From the NCBI RefSeq assembly GCF_020216885.1, contig NZ_JAIWON010000071.1, positions 1-10,000 of the forward strand: DNA of 10,000 nt. The letters run 5' to 3'. Below, piece after piece: positions 1-6,301 of this stretch (its first letter is position 1; the number at the start of each line of letters is the position of its first letter). Both the position numbers and the translations under genes were made by a program. The notes under the pieces are model-generated. The model worked only from the letters and a program-made list of their open reading frames with translations, did not search any database and was not told the origin of the DNA. The DNA comes from Zymomonas sp. (GTDB lineage Bacteria; Pseudomonadota; Alphaproteobacteria; Sphingomonadales; Sphingomonadaceae).

Positions 1-460
1 GTTTTTGGAAGCTGAAAACCCCAAAAAAGATATTTTCCTTTATATCAATTCTCCGGGTGGCGTTGTAACAGCAGGCCTCGCTATTCACGATACTATGCAG
101 TATATTCGTCCAAAGGTTGGTACACTTTGTATTGGTCAGGCTGCCTCTATGGGCAGCTTCCTGCTAGCAGCTGGTGAACCCGGTATGCGGGTTGCAACGA
201 CTAATAGCCGTATCATGATTCATCAGCCTTCGGGGGGTGCGCAAGGTATGGCGGCTGATATCGAGATTCAGGCGCGTGAAATCTTACGGATGCGTAAACG
301 TCTGAATGCTCTTTATGCAAAATATACCAATCAACCGATTGAAGAGATTGAAAAAGCGATGGATCGCGACAATTTCTTGGAAGCGGATGAGGCAAAAGCC
401 TTTGGCTTGATTGATAAAGTCTTTGACAAGCGTCCGGTTGCTTCTGAAGAAAAAGAATAA
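1..460 (+). CDS. clpP: ATP-dependent Clp protease proteolytic subunit ClpP, 5' end outside the window
   Basis: This is the serine peptidase subunit of ClpXP/ClpAP, a cytoplasmic double-heptamer that degrades unfolded proteins delivered by its ATPase. The reading frame is already open at base 2 and stops with TAA at 458-460, leaving about 153 of the usual 200-210 residues; the N-terminus is cut off by the window. All three catalytic residues are visible with E. coli-like spacing: Ser in GQAASMG (codon 146-148), His 25 residues later in IMIHQP, and Asp 49 residues after that in DRDNF. The NSPGG oxyanion-hole motif lies near the start. clpX follows 149 bp downstream on the same strand, the standard arrangement. 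The identification is secure. The TTG at 5-7 is an internal codon, not the start. Confidence 0.97.
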   Translation, partial: FLEAENPKKDIFLYINSPGGVVTAGLAIHDTMQYIRPKVGTLCIGQAASMGSFLLAAGEPGMRVATTNSRIMIHQPSGGAQGMAADIEIQAREILRMRKRLNALYAKYTNQPIEEIEKAMDRDNFLEADEAKAFGLIDKVFDKRPVASEEKE

Positions 461-581
461 GCGATTCCAAGCTAAATCTGTCTTTTGATACAGATCCGTT
501 TGACCTTTGCTGCTAAAATTTCCTTTTTCGGATTGCAGCAAGGGGAAAACTGGCGCTAAAACGATTTTGGAATGGATGAAA

Positions 582-596
582 GCGGCTATAAGCCGC
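582..596 (+). promoter_or_regulatory. GC-rich hairpin abutting the clpX ribosome binding site
   Basis: GCGGCTATAAGCCGC is a perfect 6-bp inverted repeat with a 3-base loop. It ends one base before the AAGGA Shine-Dalgarno sequence of clpX (598-602), which sits 7 bases from the ATG at 610. A stem this close could limit or pace ribosome access, or mark an RNA-processing site. No T tract follows, so it is not a standard intrinsic terminator. The structure is seen directly; any function is inference. Confidence 0.45.
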
Positions 597-609
597 CAAG
601 GATGATGTT

Positions 610-1878
610 ATGACCAAACTGAGCGGCAGCGATTCCAAAAGCACGCTTTACTGTTCTTTCTGCGGCAAATCGCAGCACGAAGTCCGTAAGCTTATCGCGG
701 GGCCGACAGTGTTTATCTGCGATGAATGTGTTGAATTATGCAACGACATCATTCGCGAGGAAACCAGAGGCGCTTTGCATAAAGGTGACGGCAGCGTACC
801 GACGCCACAGGAAATCTGTACGATTCTTGACCAATATGTTATCGGACAGAGTAAAGCCAAGCGGGTGCTTTCTGTTGCGGTACATAACCATTACAAGCGA
901 TTGAATCACGGCGGCAAAGATGCCGATGTCGAGCTGGCAAAATCCAATATTCTTTTGATTGGGCCGACTGGCTGCGGTAAAACGCTTTTGGCAGAGACTT
1001 TGGCGCGCACCTTTGATGTGCCCTTTACGATGGCTGATGCAACGACTTTGACCGAGGCTGGTTATGTCGGTGAAGATGTCGAAAACATTATCCTGAAATT
1101 ATTACAGGCAAGTGATTATAATGTAGAACGTGCTCAAAGGGGCATCGTCTATATTGATGAAATAGACAAGATCACCAGAAAGTCGGATAATCCTTCTATT
1201 ACGCGCGATGTATCAGGCGAAGGCGTCCAGCAAGCGTTACTAAAGCTGATGGAAGGCACTACGGCATCTGTCCCACCACAGGGGGGCAGAAAGCATCCTC
1301 AGCAAGAATTCTTGCAGGTTGATACGACGAATATCCTCTTTATTTGTGGTGGTGCTTTCGCTGGACTAGACCGGATTATTGCAGACCGCCTCGAAGGGAA
1401 ATCTATCGGTTTCGGTGCGCATGTTGCCGCGCCTGACGAACGCCGGACGGGTGAAATTTTGCAGGAATGCGAACCTGAAGATCTGTTGAAATTTGGCCTT
1501 ATCCCTGAATTTGTTGGACGTTTACCTGTTTTGGCAACGCTTGAGGATCTGGATCAGAGTGCTTTAGTGCGAATTCTGACTGAACCTAAAAATGCTTTGG
1601 TTAAACAGTATCAGAAGTTATTTGAGCTGGAAGATGCCCAACTCGAATTCACGGAAGATGCTTTAGCAGCCATTGCTAAAAAAGGTATTGAGCGGAAGAC
1701 TGGGGCTCGAGGTTTACGTTCTATTTTAGAAGGTATCTTGCTTGATACGATGTTCGAACTGCCTTCATTAGAAGGCGTGTCCGAAATCATCGTTGATAAA
1801 GATGTAGCCGAAGGCAAAAAAGAACCGGTGCGGGTTTTTGCTCAAAAGGAAAAAGATACTAGCTCGGGCGCAGCCTAA
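610..1878 (+). CDS. clpX: ATP-dependent Clp protease ATP-binding subunit ClpX
   Basis: ClpX is a AAA+ unfoldase that forms a cytoplasmic hexamer, threads substrates through its pore and passes them to ClpP. The 422-residue length is normal. In order, the sequence shows a C4 zinc-binding domain (Cys15, Cys18, Cys37, Cys40), Walker A GPTGCGKT at 118-125 (Cys where E. coli has Ser), the pore-1 loop GYVG at 151-154, Walker B YIDEID at 181-186, the RKH pore loop near 227-229, the IGF loop that docks on ClpP at 266-268, the arginine-finger motif IPEFVGRLP, and sensor-2 GARGLR. The start is supported by AAGGA at 598-602. It lies 149 bp after clpP, so a shared transcript is likely, though a separate clpX promoter in the gap cannot be excluded. 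Nothing essential is missing. Confidence 0.98.
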   Translation: MTKLSGSDSKSTLYCSFCGKSQHEVRKLIAGPTVFICDECVELCNDIIREETRGALHKGDGSVPTPQEICTILDQYVIGQSKAKRVLSVAVHNHYKRLNHGGKDADVELAKSNILLIGPTGCGKTLLAETLARTFDVPFTMADATTLTEAGYVGEDVENIILKLLQASDYNVERAQRGIVYIDEIDKITRKSDNPSITRDVSGEGVQQALLKLMEGTTASVPPQGGRKHPQQEFLQVDTTNILFICGGAFAGLDRIIADRLEGKSIGFGAHVAAPDERRTGEILQECEPEDLLKFGLIPEFVGRLPVLATLEDLDQSALVRILTEPKNALVKQYQKLFELEDAQLEFTEDALAAIAKKGIERKTGARGLRSILEGILLDTMFELPSLEGVSEIIVDKDVAEGKKEPVRVFAQKEKDTSSGAA

Positions 1879-1913
1879 AAACAGCCTCTGGCCATTCTAA
1901 TGTCAAAGAGACA

Positions 1914-1959
1914 GTGCCTCATATCCCTTATATTAGTCGATAATCGGGATATGAGGTGC
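1914..1959. terminator. Hairpin between convergent clpX and the GNAT gene, probable bidirectional terminator
   Basis: CCTCATATCCC (1917-1927) and GGGATATGAGG (1946-1956) are perfect 11-bp inverted repeats around an 18-base loop. Two G-U pairs and one G-C pair extend the stem outward to 1914/1959. The hairpin begins about 35 bp after the clpX stop. It includes the TAA stop of the GNAT gene (1933-1935) in its loop, so both converging transcripts would form it. Neither side has a strong T run: GCTTCTTT follows on the + strand, and CTGTCTCTTT on the minus strand. It may therefore be a weak terminator or a 3'-end stabiliser. Confidence 0.55.
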
Positions 1960-2544
1960 CGCTTCTTTAGGTAATAAGCCTATCAAACGAGGATCATCGT
2001 GAATTTCTATCATACGCTGATAGGGATGAAAATGATGCTTCTGATAGAAAGCTAATGCCGCAGGGTGATCGAAGCTACAGCTATGAAGCCAAACGCAATG
2101 GATATCCGATTTCCATGCTTTTTTTAGGGTTTGAACCATCATCGGATGGCCTAATCTTTTACCAATATATGCATTTTCAAGACCAAAAAAGACGATTTCA
2201 CATTTATCTTTTTGCCGAAAATCTAATTCAACCATGGCAACGATTCGATTGTCGCTATCTATAAGGCGGTAAATTTCTATTTCAGGATGCGTGATCAAGC
2301 TGTTCAGGGCTGTGTCATTAAGTTCTAAACGTGAAAACCACAACCACGGGCTACCTATTTTTATGAAAAGGTCACGATAGCTATCTGTCTTTGGATGTTC
2401 CCATAATTCTAGAGAATAAGATTTACGATCAACATCCAAAATATCGGTATCTTTCGACAAAATTTCCTTATTGGGTCGTTTGGTCATTCTCAAGGCCGTG
2501 ACAACAGAAGCAAGTTGTCCTTTTTCCAATGGGATGAACGCCAT
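1933..2544 (-). CDS. GNAT-family N-acetyltransferase
   Basis: This predicted 203-residue cytoplasmic protein has the GNAT fold, which transfers acetyl groups from acetyl-CoA to an amine; the substrate cannot be read from the sequence. Support comes from the C-terminal half: a beta-strand ending in FFGLENAYIGKRLGH, matching GNAT motif A (acetyl-CoA pyrophosphate loop), then the VWLHSCSFDHPAALAFYQKH segment and PYQRMIEI, typical of motif B in this subgroup. The N-terminal third has no motif I recognise. The ATG is 3 bp after the hemF stop, with GGGA as a modest ribosome binding site inside the hemF end, which suggests translational coupling. From memory, related GNAT genes sit beside hemF in other sphingomonads. 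The family call is firm; a link to heme metabolism is only suggested by position. Confidence 0.85.
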   Translation of the reverse strand: MAFIPLEKGQLASVVTALRMTKRPNKEILSKDTDILDVDRKSYSLELWEHPKTDSYRDLFIKIGSPWLWFSRLELNDTALNSLITHPEIEIYRLIDSDNRIVAMVELDFRQKDKCEIVFFGLENAYIGKRLGHPMMVQTLKKAWKSDIHCVWLHSCSFDHPAALAFYQKHHFHPYQRMIEIHDDPRLIGLLPKEAAPHIPIID

Positions 2545-2547
2545 TAA

Positions 2548-3405
2548 TTATTCCCATATCGCCATTGGTGGTAGACTCATTAAAACGGCATCGGCATCAC
2601 CGCCTGTTTTTAAGCCGAATAACGTGCCACGATCATAAAGAAGATTAAATTCGGTGTAACGTCCTCGATAGATAGCGAGGCGATGAAAATCTTCTTCGTT
2701 AGCGGTTATATTTTGTCGTCTTGCTATCAGCTTGGGAAAAATATCCAGAAAAGCCTTCCCGACATCTTTGGTGAAAGCAAAGTCAGCGGCAAAATTGTTA
2801 TCAAGATAATCGTAAAAAATGCCGCCGACACCGCGCTTCGTTTGGCGATGAGGAATATCAAAATAGCGGTCAGCCCATTCGCTGAAACGGCTGTAATAAT
2901 CAGGATGATGTTTATCGCAGATGGTTTTTAAATTCTGATGAAATTCGGCAATGTCTTCTGCATAAGGGGTTGAGGGGTTGAGGTCTATCCCGCCTCCAAA
3001 CCAGCTCTTGGTTGTTTGTAAGAATCGGCAATTCATATGGATATTGGGAACATGGGGATTAGCCATATGGGCGACAAGGCTGATACCTGTTGCAAAAAAA
3101 TGGGGATCACTTTCCGTACCCGGAATTTTTTTTGCGAAATCAGGGGAGAAACAGCCTTTAACTGTTGATATATTTACACCGACTTTTTCGAAAATTTGCC
3201 CTTTCATCAAAGAGCGGATGCCATGCCCTGTCTGAATGCCATAGCCTTCGGTATTTTTTTGCCATGGCGTCACTTGAAAAGAGGCTGGACTGGCGGCTTG
3301 GCGCTCAATCTCTTCAAATTGCTGACAGATACGATCCCGTAAATGATGAAACCAGTCCGAGGTCACTTGTTGCTGCTCATTCAAAAGCATTTTATCTGAT
3401 TTCAT
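2548..3405 (-). CDS. hemF: Oxygen-dependent coproporphyrinogen III oxidase HemF
   Basis: HemF carries out the O2-dependent oxidative decarboxylation of coproporphyrinogen III to protoporphyrinogen IX, a late cytoplasmic step of heme synthesis. With the start at 3405 the protein has 285 residues, normal for bacterial HemF. Family signatures are present throughout: TPWQ near 46, GVNISTVKG, HMNCRF, KSWFGGGIDLNP, DYYSRFSEWAD, PHRQTKRGVGGIFYDYLD, and the C-terminal GRYTEFNLLYDRGTLFGL, with the Asp258-Arg259 pair in YDRGT. An upstream in-frame ATG at 3465 would add 20 non-homologous residues inside trmL and is rejected because a perfect AGGAGG precedes 3405. The gene overlaps the trmL end by 14 bp and is followed 3 bp later by the GNAT gene, giving a compact co-transcribed unit. 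The O2-independent HemN would have to be elsewhere. Confidence 0.96.
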   Translation of the reverse strand: MKSDKMLLNEQQQVTSDWFHHLRDRICQQFEEIERQAASPASFQVTPWQKNTEGYGIQTGHGIRSLMKGQIFEKVGVNISTVKGCFSPDFAKKIPGTESDPHFFATGISLVAHMANPHVPNIHMNCRFLQTTKSWFGGGIDLNPSTPYAEDIAEFHQNLKTICDKHHPDYYSRFSEWADRYFDIPHRQTKRGVGGIFYDYLDNNFAADFAFTKDVGKAFLDIFPKLIARRQNITANEEDFHRLAIYRGRYTEFNLLYDRGTLFGLKTGGDADAVLMSLPPMAIWE

Positions 3406-3850
3406 GAGCAAAGCCTCCTGTTTGGCGCAAGGCTTCCGCCAAAGCGATACCAGCCGAAACAGCAATATTCAAAGAACGGAAATTGGAGAGTAGCGGTATT
3501 CGGACTTGATGGCTGGCGGCTTGGTGGACAAAGTCAGGTGCGCCAGCGGATTCAGAGCCGAAGAGCAAAATATCATCAGGCTGGAAAGTCATTTCCGGTA
3601 AAGGAATGTCACCCGCAGTCGTGAGCAAAACACGGCGTTCAGGACGAGCAGAAAGGAAGCTGTTCCAATCATTATGTCGCACCGGTGGCGCAATTTTCGC
3701 ATAGTCCATTCCCGCGCGTTTTAAGGCACGATCGGAGAAGGCAAATCCGCAAGGTTCGATAATATCAACGCCAACACCAAAGCAGGCGGCTGTCCGAAGG
3801 ATGGTTCCAACATTACCGGCAATATCCGGTTGAAATAGGGCTATTCTCAT
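3392..3850 (-). CDS. trmL: tRNA (cytidine/uridine-2'-O-)-methyltransferase, TrmL-like SPOUT family
   Basis: TrmL uses S-adenosylmethionine to 2'-O-methylate the wobble nucleotide 34 of certain leucine tRNAs in the cytoplasm. The 152-residue length matches this single-domain group (E. coli about 157) rather than the longer TrmH or RlmB enzymes. The three SPOUT motifs are visible: NVGTILRT near residues 13-20, LFGSESAGAP near 95-104, and the knot segment IPLLSNFRSLNIAVSAGIAL near 118-137. The IIEPCGFAFSD and RAGMDYAKI segments are characteristic of TrmL. No Shine-Dalgarno sequence precedes the ATG at 3850-3848, and a candidate promoter lies immediately upstream. It is the first gene of the trmL-hemF-GNAT unit. 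The exact tRNA target is inferred from the family. Confidence 0.93.
   Translation of the reverse strand: MRIALFQPDIAGNVGTILRTAACFGVGVDIIEPCGFAFSDRALKRAGMDYAKIAPPVRHNDWNSFLSARPERRVLLTTAGDIPLPEMTFQPDDILLFGSESAGAPDFVHQAASHQVRIPLLSNFRSLNIAVSAGIALAEALRQTGGFAHEIR
3414..3419 (-). promoter_or_regulatory. Ribosome binding site that fixes the hemF start
   Basis: On the minus strand this reads AGGAGG, a perfect anti-16S match, 8 bases before the ATG at 3405-3403. It lies inside the last codons of trmL. It decides between the 3405 start and the longer in-frame start at 3465, which has no comparable site. Confidence 0.85.
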
Positions 3851-3857
3851 TTTTGAG

Positions 3858-3887
3858 ACTATAATAAGGCCGGATGGATTATGCCAA
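3858..3887 (-). promoter_or_regulatory. Candidate promoter of trmL-hemF-GNAT, possibly giving a leaderless mRNA
   Basis: On the minus strand there is TTGGCA (3887-3882), an 18-base spacer, then TATAGT (3863-3858). Transcription from this -10 would begin within a base or two of the trmL ATG at 3850. That fits the absence of any ribosome binding site there. TATTAT at 3866-3861 is an alternative -10 with a short 15-base spacer. This is a sequence match only. Confidence 0.4.
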
Positions 3888-3993
3888 AAATTTTCTGGCC
3901 GATATCCGTCATTTTTATATCAAAAATTTAATCGATCCGAAAAATACGCTGAAATTATTATTTCTCAGCCATGGTCTGAATTTTGTTGGATAA
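3874..3993 (+). CDS. Possible small or truncated ORF divergent from trmL, unknown function
   Basis: An ATG at 3874 opens 39 codons ending with TAA at 3991-3993. The predicted peptide begins MDYAKNFLADIRHFYIKNL and is lysine-, leucine- and phenylalanine-rich. I do not recognise it. Its codons (CTG, CCG, ATC, GCC, ACG mixed with AAA and TTT) resemble the neighbouring real genes, and AAGG lies 4 bases before the ATG. It lies just left of the decayed transposase sequence, so it could be the stump of a gene cut by an insertion. It could also be a chance frame, since it overlaps the candidate trmL promoter. Confidence 0.22.
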   Translation: MDYAKNFLADIRHFYIKNLIDPKNTLKLLFLSHGLNFVG

Positions 3994-4084
3994 GAATTGA
4001 TTCAAAAATTCCGAACTTCCCCGAAAAAAGGATAGCTAAAAGCTGAACTAGGTTCATGGTAGAACGTATCTGGGACATGGGGGC

Positions 4085-4284
4085 TTGACCAGCTATTCTT
4101 TGCGAAACGACGCAATGCATCGGTCTTCTACCCAAAATGGTTATCCTTGCTGGCGTTTCGTTGAGAACTTCTGGGCGCAGCTCGAGGCATGGCGCGTTAT
4201 CGCTACTAGATACGAAAAAAGGCAACGTCGTTCCTCGCGGTCATCCATCCGTCGCAGAATGGATTAAGCTACAACCGGCTCTAG
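4085..4284 (+). pseudogene. IS5-family transposase C-terminal remnant, frameshifted
   Basis: The + frame from about 4085 encodes RFVENFWAQLEAWRVIATRY, which matches the C-terminal catalytic block of IS5-family DDE transposases (VExxFxxLKxWRxIATRY). The glutamate (GAG, 4163-4165) is the E of the DDE triad. After EKRQ the frame is lost. A shift of one base near 4222-4228 restores SFLAVIHPSQNGL and a stop at 4282-4284, as expected for the family's SFLAxIHLA end. No N-terminal part exists upstream on this strand, so the gene is broken at both its 5' end and internally. The protein cannot be active. The missing N-terminal part has its counterpart on the opposite strand at 4428-5145. Confidence 0.8.
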
Positions 4285-4427
4285 AATGGTCTTTTCGGCA
4301 TATAAATCAAACTTGCACTGACCGATGGCGACAATAGATAAAGGTTAGCCGCGTTGTTAGGGCGAATAGTCAGGCCAATGGTGCAAGAGACACAAAAGGC
4401 AAGGCTTTGGTCGAAGCTAAAGCGACT

Positions 4428-5145
4428 TTACGAATAAGAGCCATGACCGAGGTGGATGGGTTGAAAAGGTTTTCTTGATTGCAGTCTGAAAGACGCTGAT
4501 TTGAGATTATTTTGCAGCCAATGCCTTGATAGATTTGCCGGCCACCAAAATGCATCGATTTTTGGCCGAGAAGAGAGGCTATAGAATATAGGAAAAGCAG
4601 CTTTTTCGCGTAGCTTATCGCTATCATATCCTTTTTTGCTGAGAAAATGGCGGGGCGTTGTGACAGGAATATCTATCAAGCGATCCGCGCCAGAATAATT
4701 AGAGACCTCACCACCTGTCAGTTCGAAAGCTAGAGGGCGGCCTTGACCATCGGAACGGGCGTGGATCTTGCTCGTAAAGCTTCCGAGGCTTCGATCAAAG
4801 CCTTATTTTGTGTCCCCCTTTTGCATCAGCTGCTTGGCTGTGGGCGCGAATGATCGTACTATCTATCATGTGGTGCCAGTCATCCGTCAGGCCAAGGTCA
4901 ACGAGAGTTTCAAGAAGAGCGTCCCACACACCCTGTTCCGCCCACCTACAAAACCGAACATAAACCGAATTCCATTTTCCATAGCGTTCATGCATGTCTC
5001 GCCACGGGCAGCCTGTTCGAGGCAATTAAAGCATACCATTGAGAAATAACCGATTACTTTTTGCGTGACGCGCGCTGCGGCCTCGTTCGCTTGGAAGAAA
5101 ACCCTCTATTATCTTCCACTCCGCGTCCGTCAGATCTCCTCGCAT
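4428..5145 (-). pseudogene. IS5-family transposase, N-terminal and middle part, with in-frame stop and frameshift
   Basis: Translation from ATG at 5145 gives MRGDLTDAEWKIIEGFLP, the classic start of this IS5 subgroup. A TAA at 5026-5028 interrupts it exactly where relatives have the Trp of LWxLRTG. The frame continues as RTGCPWRDMHERYGKWNSVY and reaches MIDSTIIRAH, holding the first catalytic Asp (4863-4861), then GGHKI. There a frameshift near 4803-4808 moves translation to RSLGSFTSKIHARSDGQG, AFELTGGE and HFLSKKGYDSDKLRE, holding the second catalytic Asp (4625-4623). Similarity continues weakly to FPIFYSLSSRPKI and then ends near 4560; the open frame runs on to 4428. The C-terminal block with the catalytic Glu is missing here and occurs inverted at 4085-4284. 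This is an inactive remnant. Confidence 0.85.
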
Positions 5146-5195
5146 CTAGTGTGCCTTACAAAAACTTGGTCTCAATTTATCCCTGAAAATCTTAA

Positions 5196-5219
5196 ATTAT
5201 ACCCTTTGTCAACAGAGCC
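5196..5219 (-). promoter_or_regulatory. IS terminal repeat with embedded promoter-like hexamers
   Basis: Read on the minus strand, the element tip is GGCTCTGTTGACAAAGGG (5219-5202), followed at once by a perfect TATAAT (5201-5196). The tip contains TTGACA (5212-5207), but it lies only 5 bases from TATAAT, too close to form one promoter with it. In IS5-type elements a -35 in one end and a -10 in the other can combine after circularisation or next to flanking DNA. That role is inferred from general IS biology. Confidence 0.4.
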
Positions 5220-5230
5220 TAACCTTTATC

Positions 5231-5661
5231 AACCCCAAGGCCGTGAAAGGATTGCTAACTTGTTTTTACTGGAGAATGCTTAGGTCATATTAAAGAACGC
5301 TAGGGCACAAAAGATTATTTCTATTGCTGGCTGTAGCCTTATCCTTGTTAGGGCTTAGCTGAATTTGAGCCGTTTTCATCCATTCTAAAATCATTTTAGT
5401 GCCAGTGCCATGGGCGTTTTATGCAAAAAATTAGAGCTTTCTCTGATAGCGTGTTAAGAGGTGATGCAAGCCTATCCTGTGCAAAGTGAGCCATAAAAAT
5501 TGCCTGAATAGTATGAGGGCAGGGCTTTTATTACCTTTTGAAAGAGATTTTTAATATCTTAACGACGCATCAAGGCTCATAAAGTTTTTATTGTAGTGTA
5601 AAGGCTGCAAAAAGCGAGAAGTAGATTTATCATAAGGCAGTAGGCGGGGTTGCCATAGAAT
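5231..5661. other. Unassigned 431-base stretch between the IS remnant and petA
   Basis: No ORF with recognisable homology is present in either strand. The longest clear minus-strand frame here is a 34-residue one (5394-5290) that I could not assign. The stretch holds a 15-base palindrome at 5385-5399 and must contain or be near the petA promoter, but I found no convincing -35/-10 pair with normal spacing. TAATAT near 5552 and TATTGT near 5590 are loose -10 candidates only. It may be partly the old trmL-petA intergenic region pushed apart by the IS. Confidence 0.5.
5385..5399. repeat. Perfect 15-base palindrome CTAAAAT-C-ATTTTAG
   Basis: Seven base pairs of perfect dyad symmetry surround a single central base, 263 bp upstream of petA. 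The AT-rich form and odd centre resemble a dimeric regulator site more than a terminator. It does not match a Fur, Fnr or LexA consensus I know. Function is unknown. Confidence 0.4.
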
Positions 5662-6294
5662 ATGAAGAATAGCGAAGCGAAGAATGGAAAAGGTGACATG
5701 TCGAAAGATGTCGAAGGTCACGCTTTTAAAAAGCCGCAAGCCGATTTATCCGAACAGACTGATAAAGCCCTTAGCGGACTTGATCGGCGTGATTTTTTGA
5801 ATGTGGCCGCCGTCGGGATAGCGGGTATGGGTGTATGCGGGGCAGCAATCCCTTTCATTGCCCAGATGAATCCGTCGAAAGATGTTTCAGAACAGAGCAA
5901 AACCGAAGTCGATATTTCGACCATACAACCCGGCCAGACTGTTAAAGTTGTTTGGCGAGATCAGCCAGTTTTTATTCGCCATTTAACCGAGCAGGAAATA
6001 ACCGAAGCGAATGCAGTTGCCCTTTCCGATCTGCGCGACCCTGAAACTTTGGAACAAAGAACCAAAGCCGGAAAAACAAACTGGTTAGTGACCATGGCCG
6101 TTTGCACGCATTTGGGCTGTATCCCACAAGGAAGCAATAGCAGCGAGCCTAGAGGTGAATATGGCGGTTATATCTGTTCTTGTCATGGTTCCGCCTTTGA
6201 TACCGCTGGTCGTATCAGAAGAGGCCCTGCACCGACCAATCTGGTTGTGCCGCCTTATCGCTTTATCAGTCCTTCTGTGATTTCTATCGGGTGA
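5662..6294 (+). CDS. petA: Ubiquinol-cytochrome c reductase iron-sulfur (Rieske) subunit
   Basis: The Rieske protein takes an electron from quinol at the Qo site of the bc1 complex and passes it to cytochrome c1. It has 210 residues from this start. A twin-arginine motif, LDRRDFLN (Arg42-Arg43), precedes the single membrane anchor at about 48-67, indicating Tat-dependent export. The cluster-binding boxes are CTHLGC (Cys148, His150, Cys153) and CSCHGS (Cys172, Cys174, His175): Cys148, His150, Cys172 and His175 would bind the 2Fe-2S centre, with Cys153-Cys174 as the disulfide. Box II has Ser173 where most relatives have Pro. GRIRRGPAP and the VISIG end are normal. An alternative start at 5698, preceded by GGAAAAGG, would shorten the cytoplasmic tail by 12 residues and is equally credible. 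petB follows after 7 bp. Confidence 0.96.
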   Translation: MKNSEAKNGKGDMSKDVEGHAFKKPQADLSEQTDKALSGLDRRDFLNVAAVGIAGMGVCGAAIPFIAQMNPSKDVSEQSKTEVDISTIQPGQTVKVVWRDQPVFIRHLTEQEITEANAVALSDLRDPETLEQRTKAGKTNWLVTMAVCTHLGCIPQGSNSSEPRGEYGGYICSCHGSAFDTAGRIRRGPAPTNLVVPPYRFISPSVISIG

Positions 6295-6301
6295 ACTTAT
6301 T

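Larger units (their letters stand above)
4337..5230 (-). mobile_element. Decayed IS5-family insertion sequence, probable extent
   Basis: The right side carries a typical IS5-type tip, GGCTCTGTTGACAAAGGG read leftward from 5219, about 75 bp upstream of the transposase start. GATAAAGGTTAG occurs at 4337-4348 and in inverted orientation at 5219-5230; inside it the two ends share further partial similarity (GCGTTGTTAGGG against CTGTTGACAAAGGG). The enclosed length, 894 bp, suits an IS5-family element. The left boundary is uncertain because the transposase similarity fades near 4560, and the DNA from there to 4337 matches nothing I recognise. No clean target duplication is seen. The element is certainly non-autonomous, because its transposase has a stop and frameshifts. 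Confidence 0.55.

Noticed and set aside
476..495. ATCTGT/ACAGAT stem after clpP as a terminator
   Set aside because: The stem is only 6 AT-rich pairs with an 8-base loop and no following T tract.
500..519. TTGACC and TAAAAT upstream of clpX as a promoter
   Set aside because: The spacer is only 8 bases, and no other -10 lies at 16-18 bases from TTGACC.
3406..3465. Longer hemF start at 3465
   Set aside because: It would add 20 residues unlike HemF inside trmL, and lacks a ribosome binding site, whereas 3405 has AGGAGG at ideal spacing.
3965..4225. Minus-strand 86-residue frame
   Set aside because: It is antisense to the IS5 C-terminal remnant and shows no recognisable motif.
4354..5354. Direct repeat TTGTTAGGGC at 4354-4363 and 5345-5354 as a target-site duplication
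   Set aside because: A 10-base match is expected by chance in an interval of this size, and the copies do not lie at the element tips. IS5-family duplications are also shorter.
5290..5394. Minus-strand 34-residue frame beginning MILEWMKTAQ
   Set aside because: No ribosome binding site, no family match, and it overlaps the palindrome. It is too short to call, although its composition is not obviously random.
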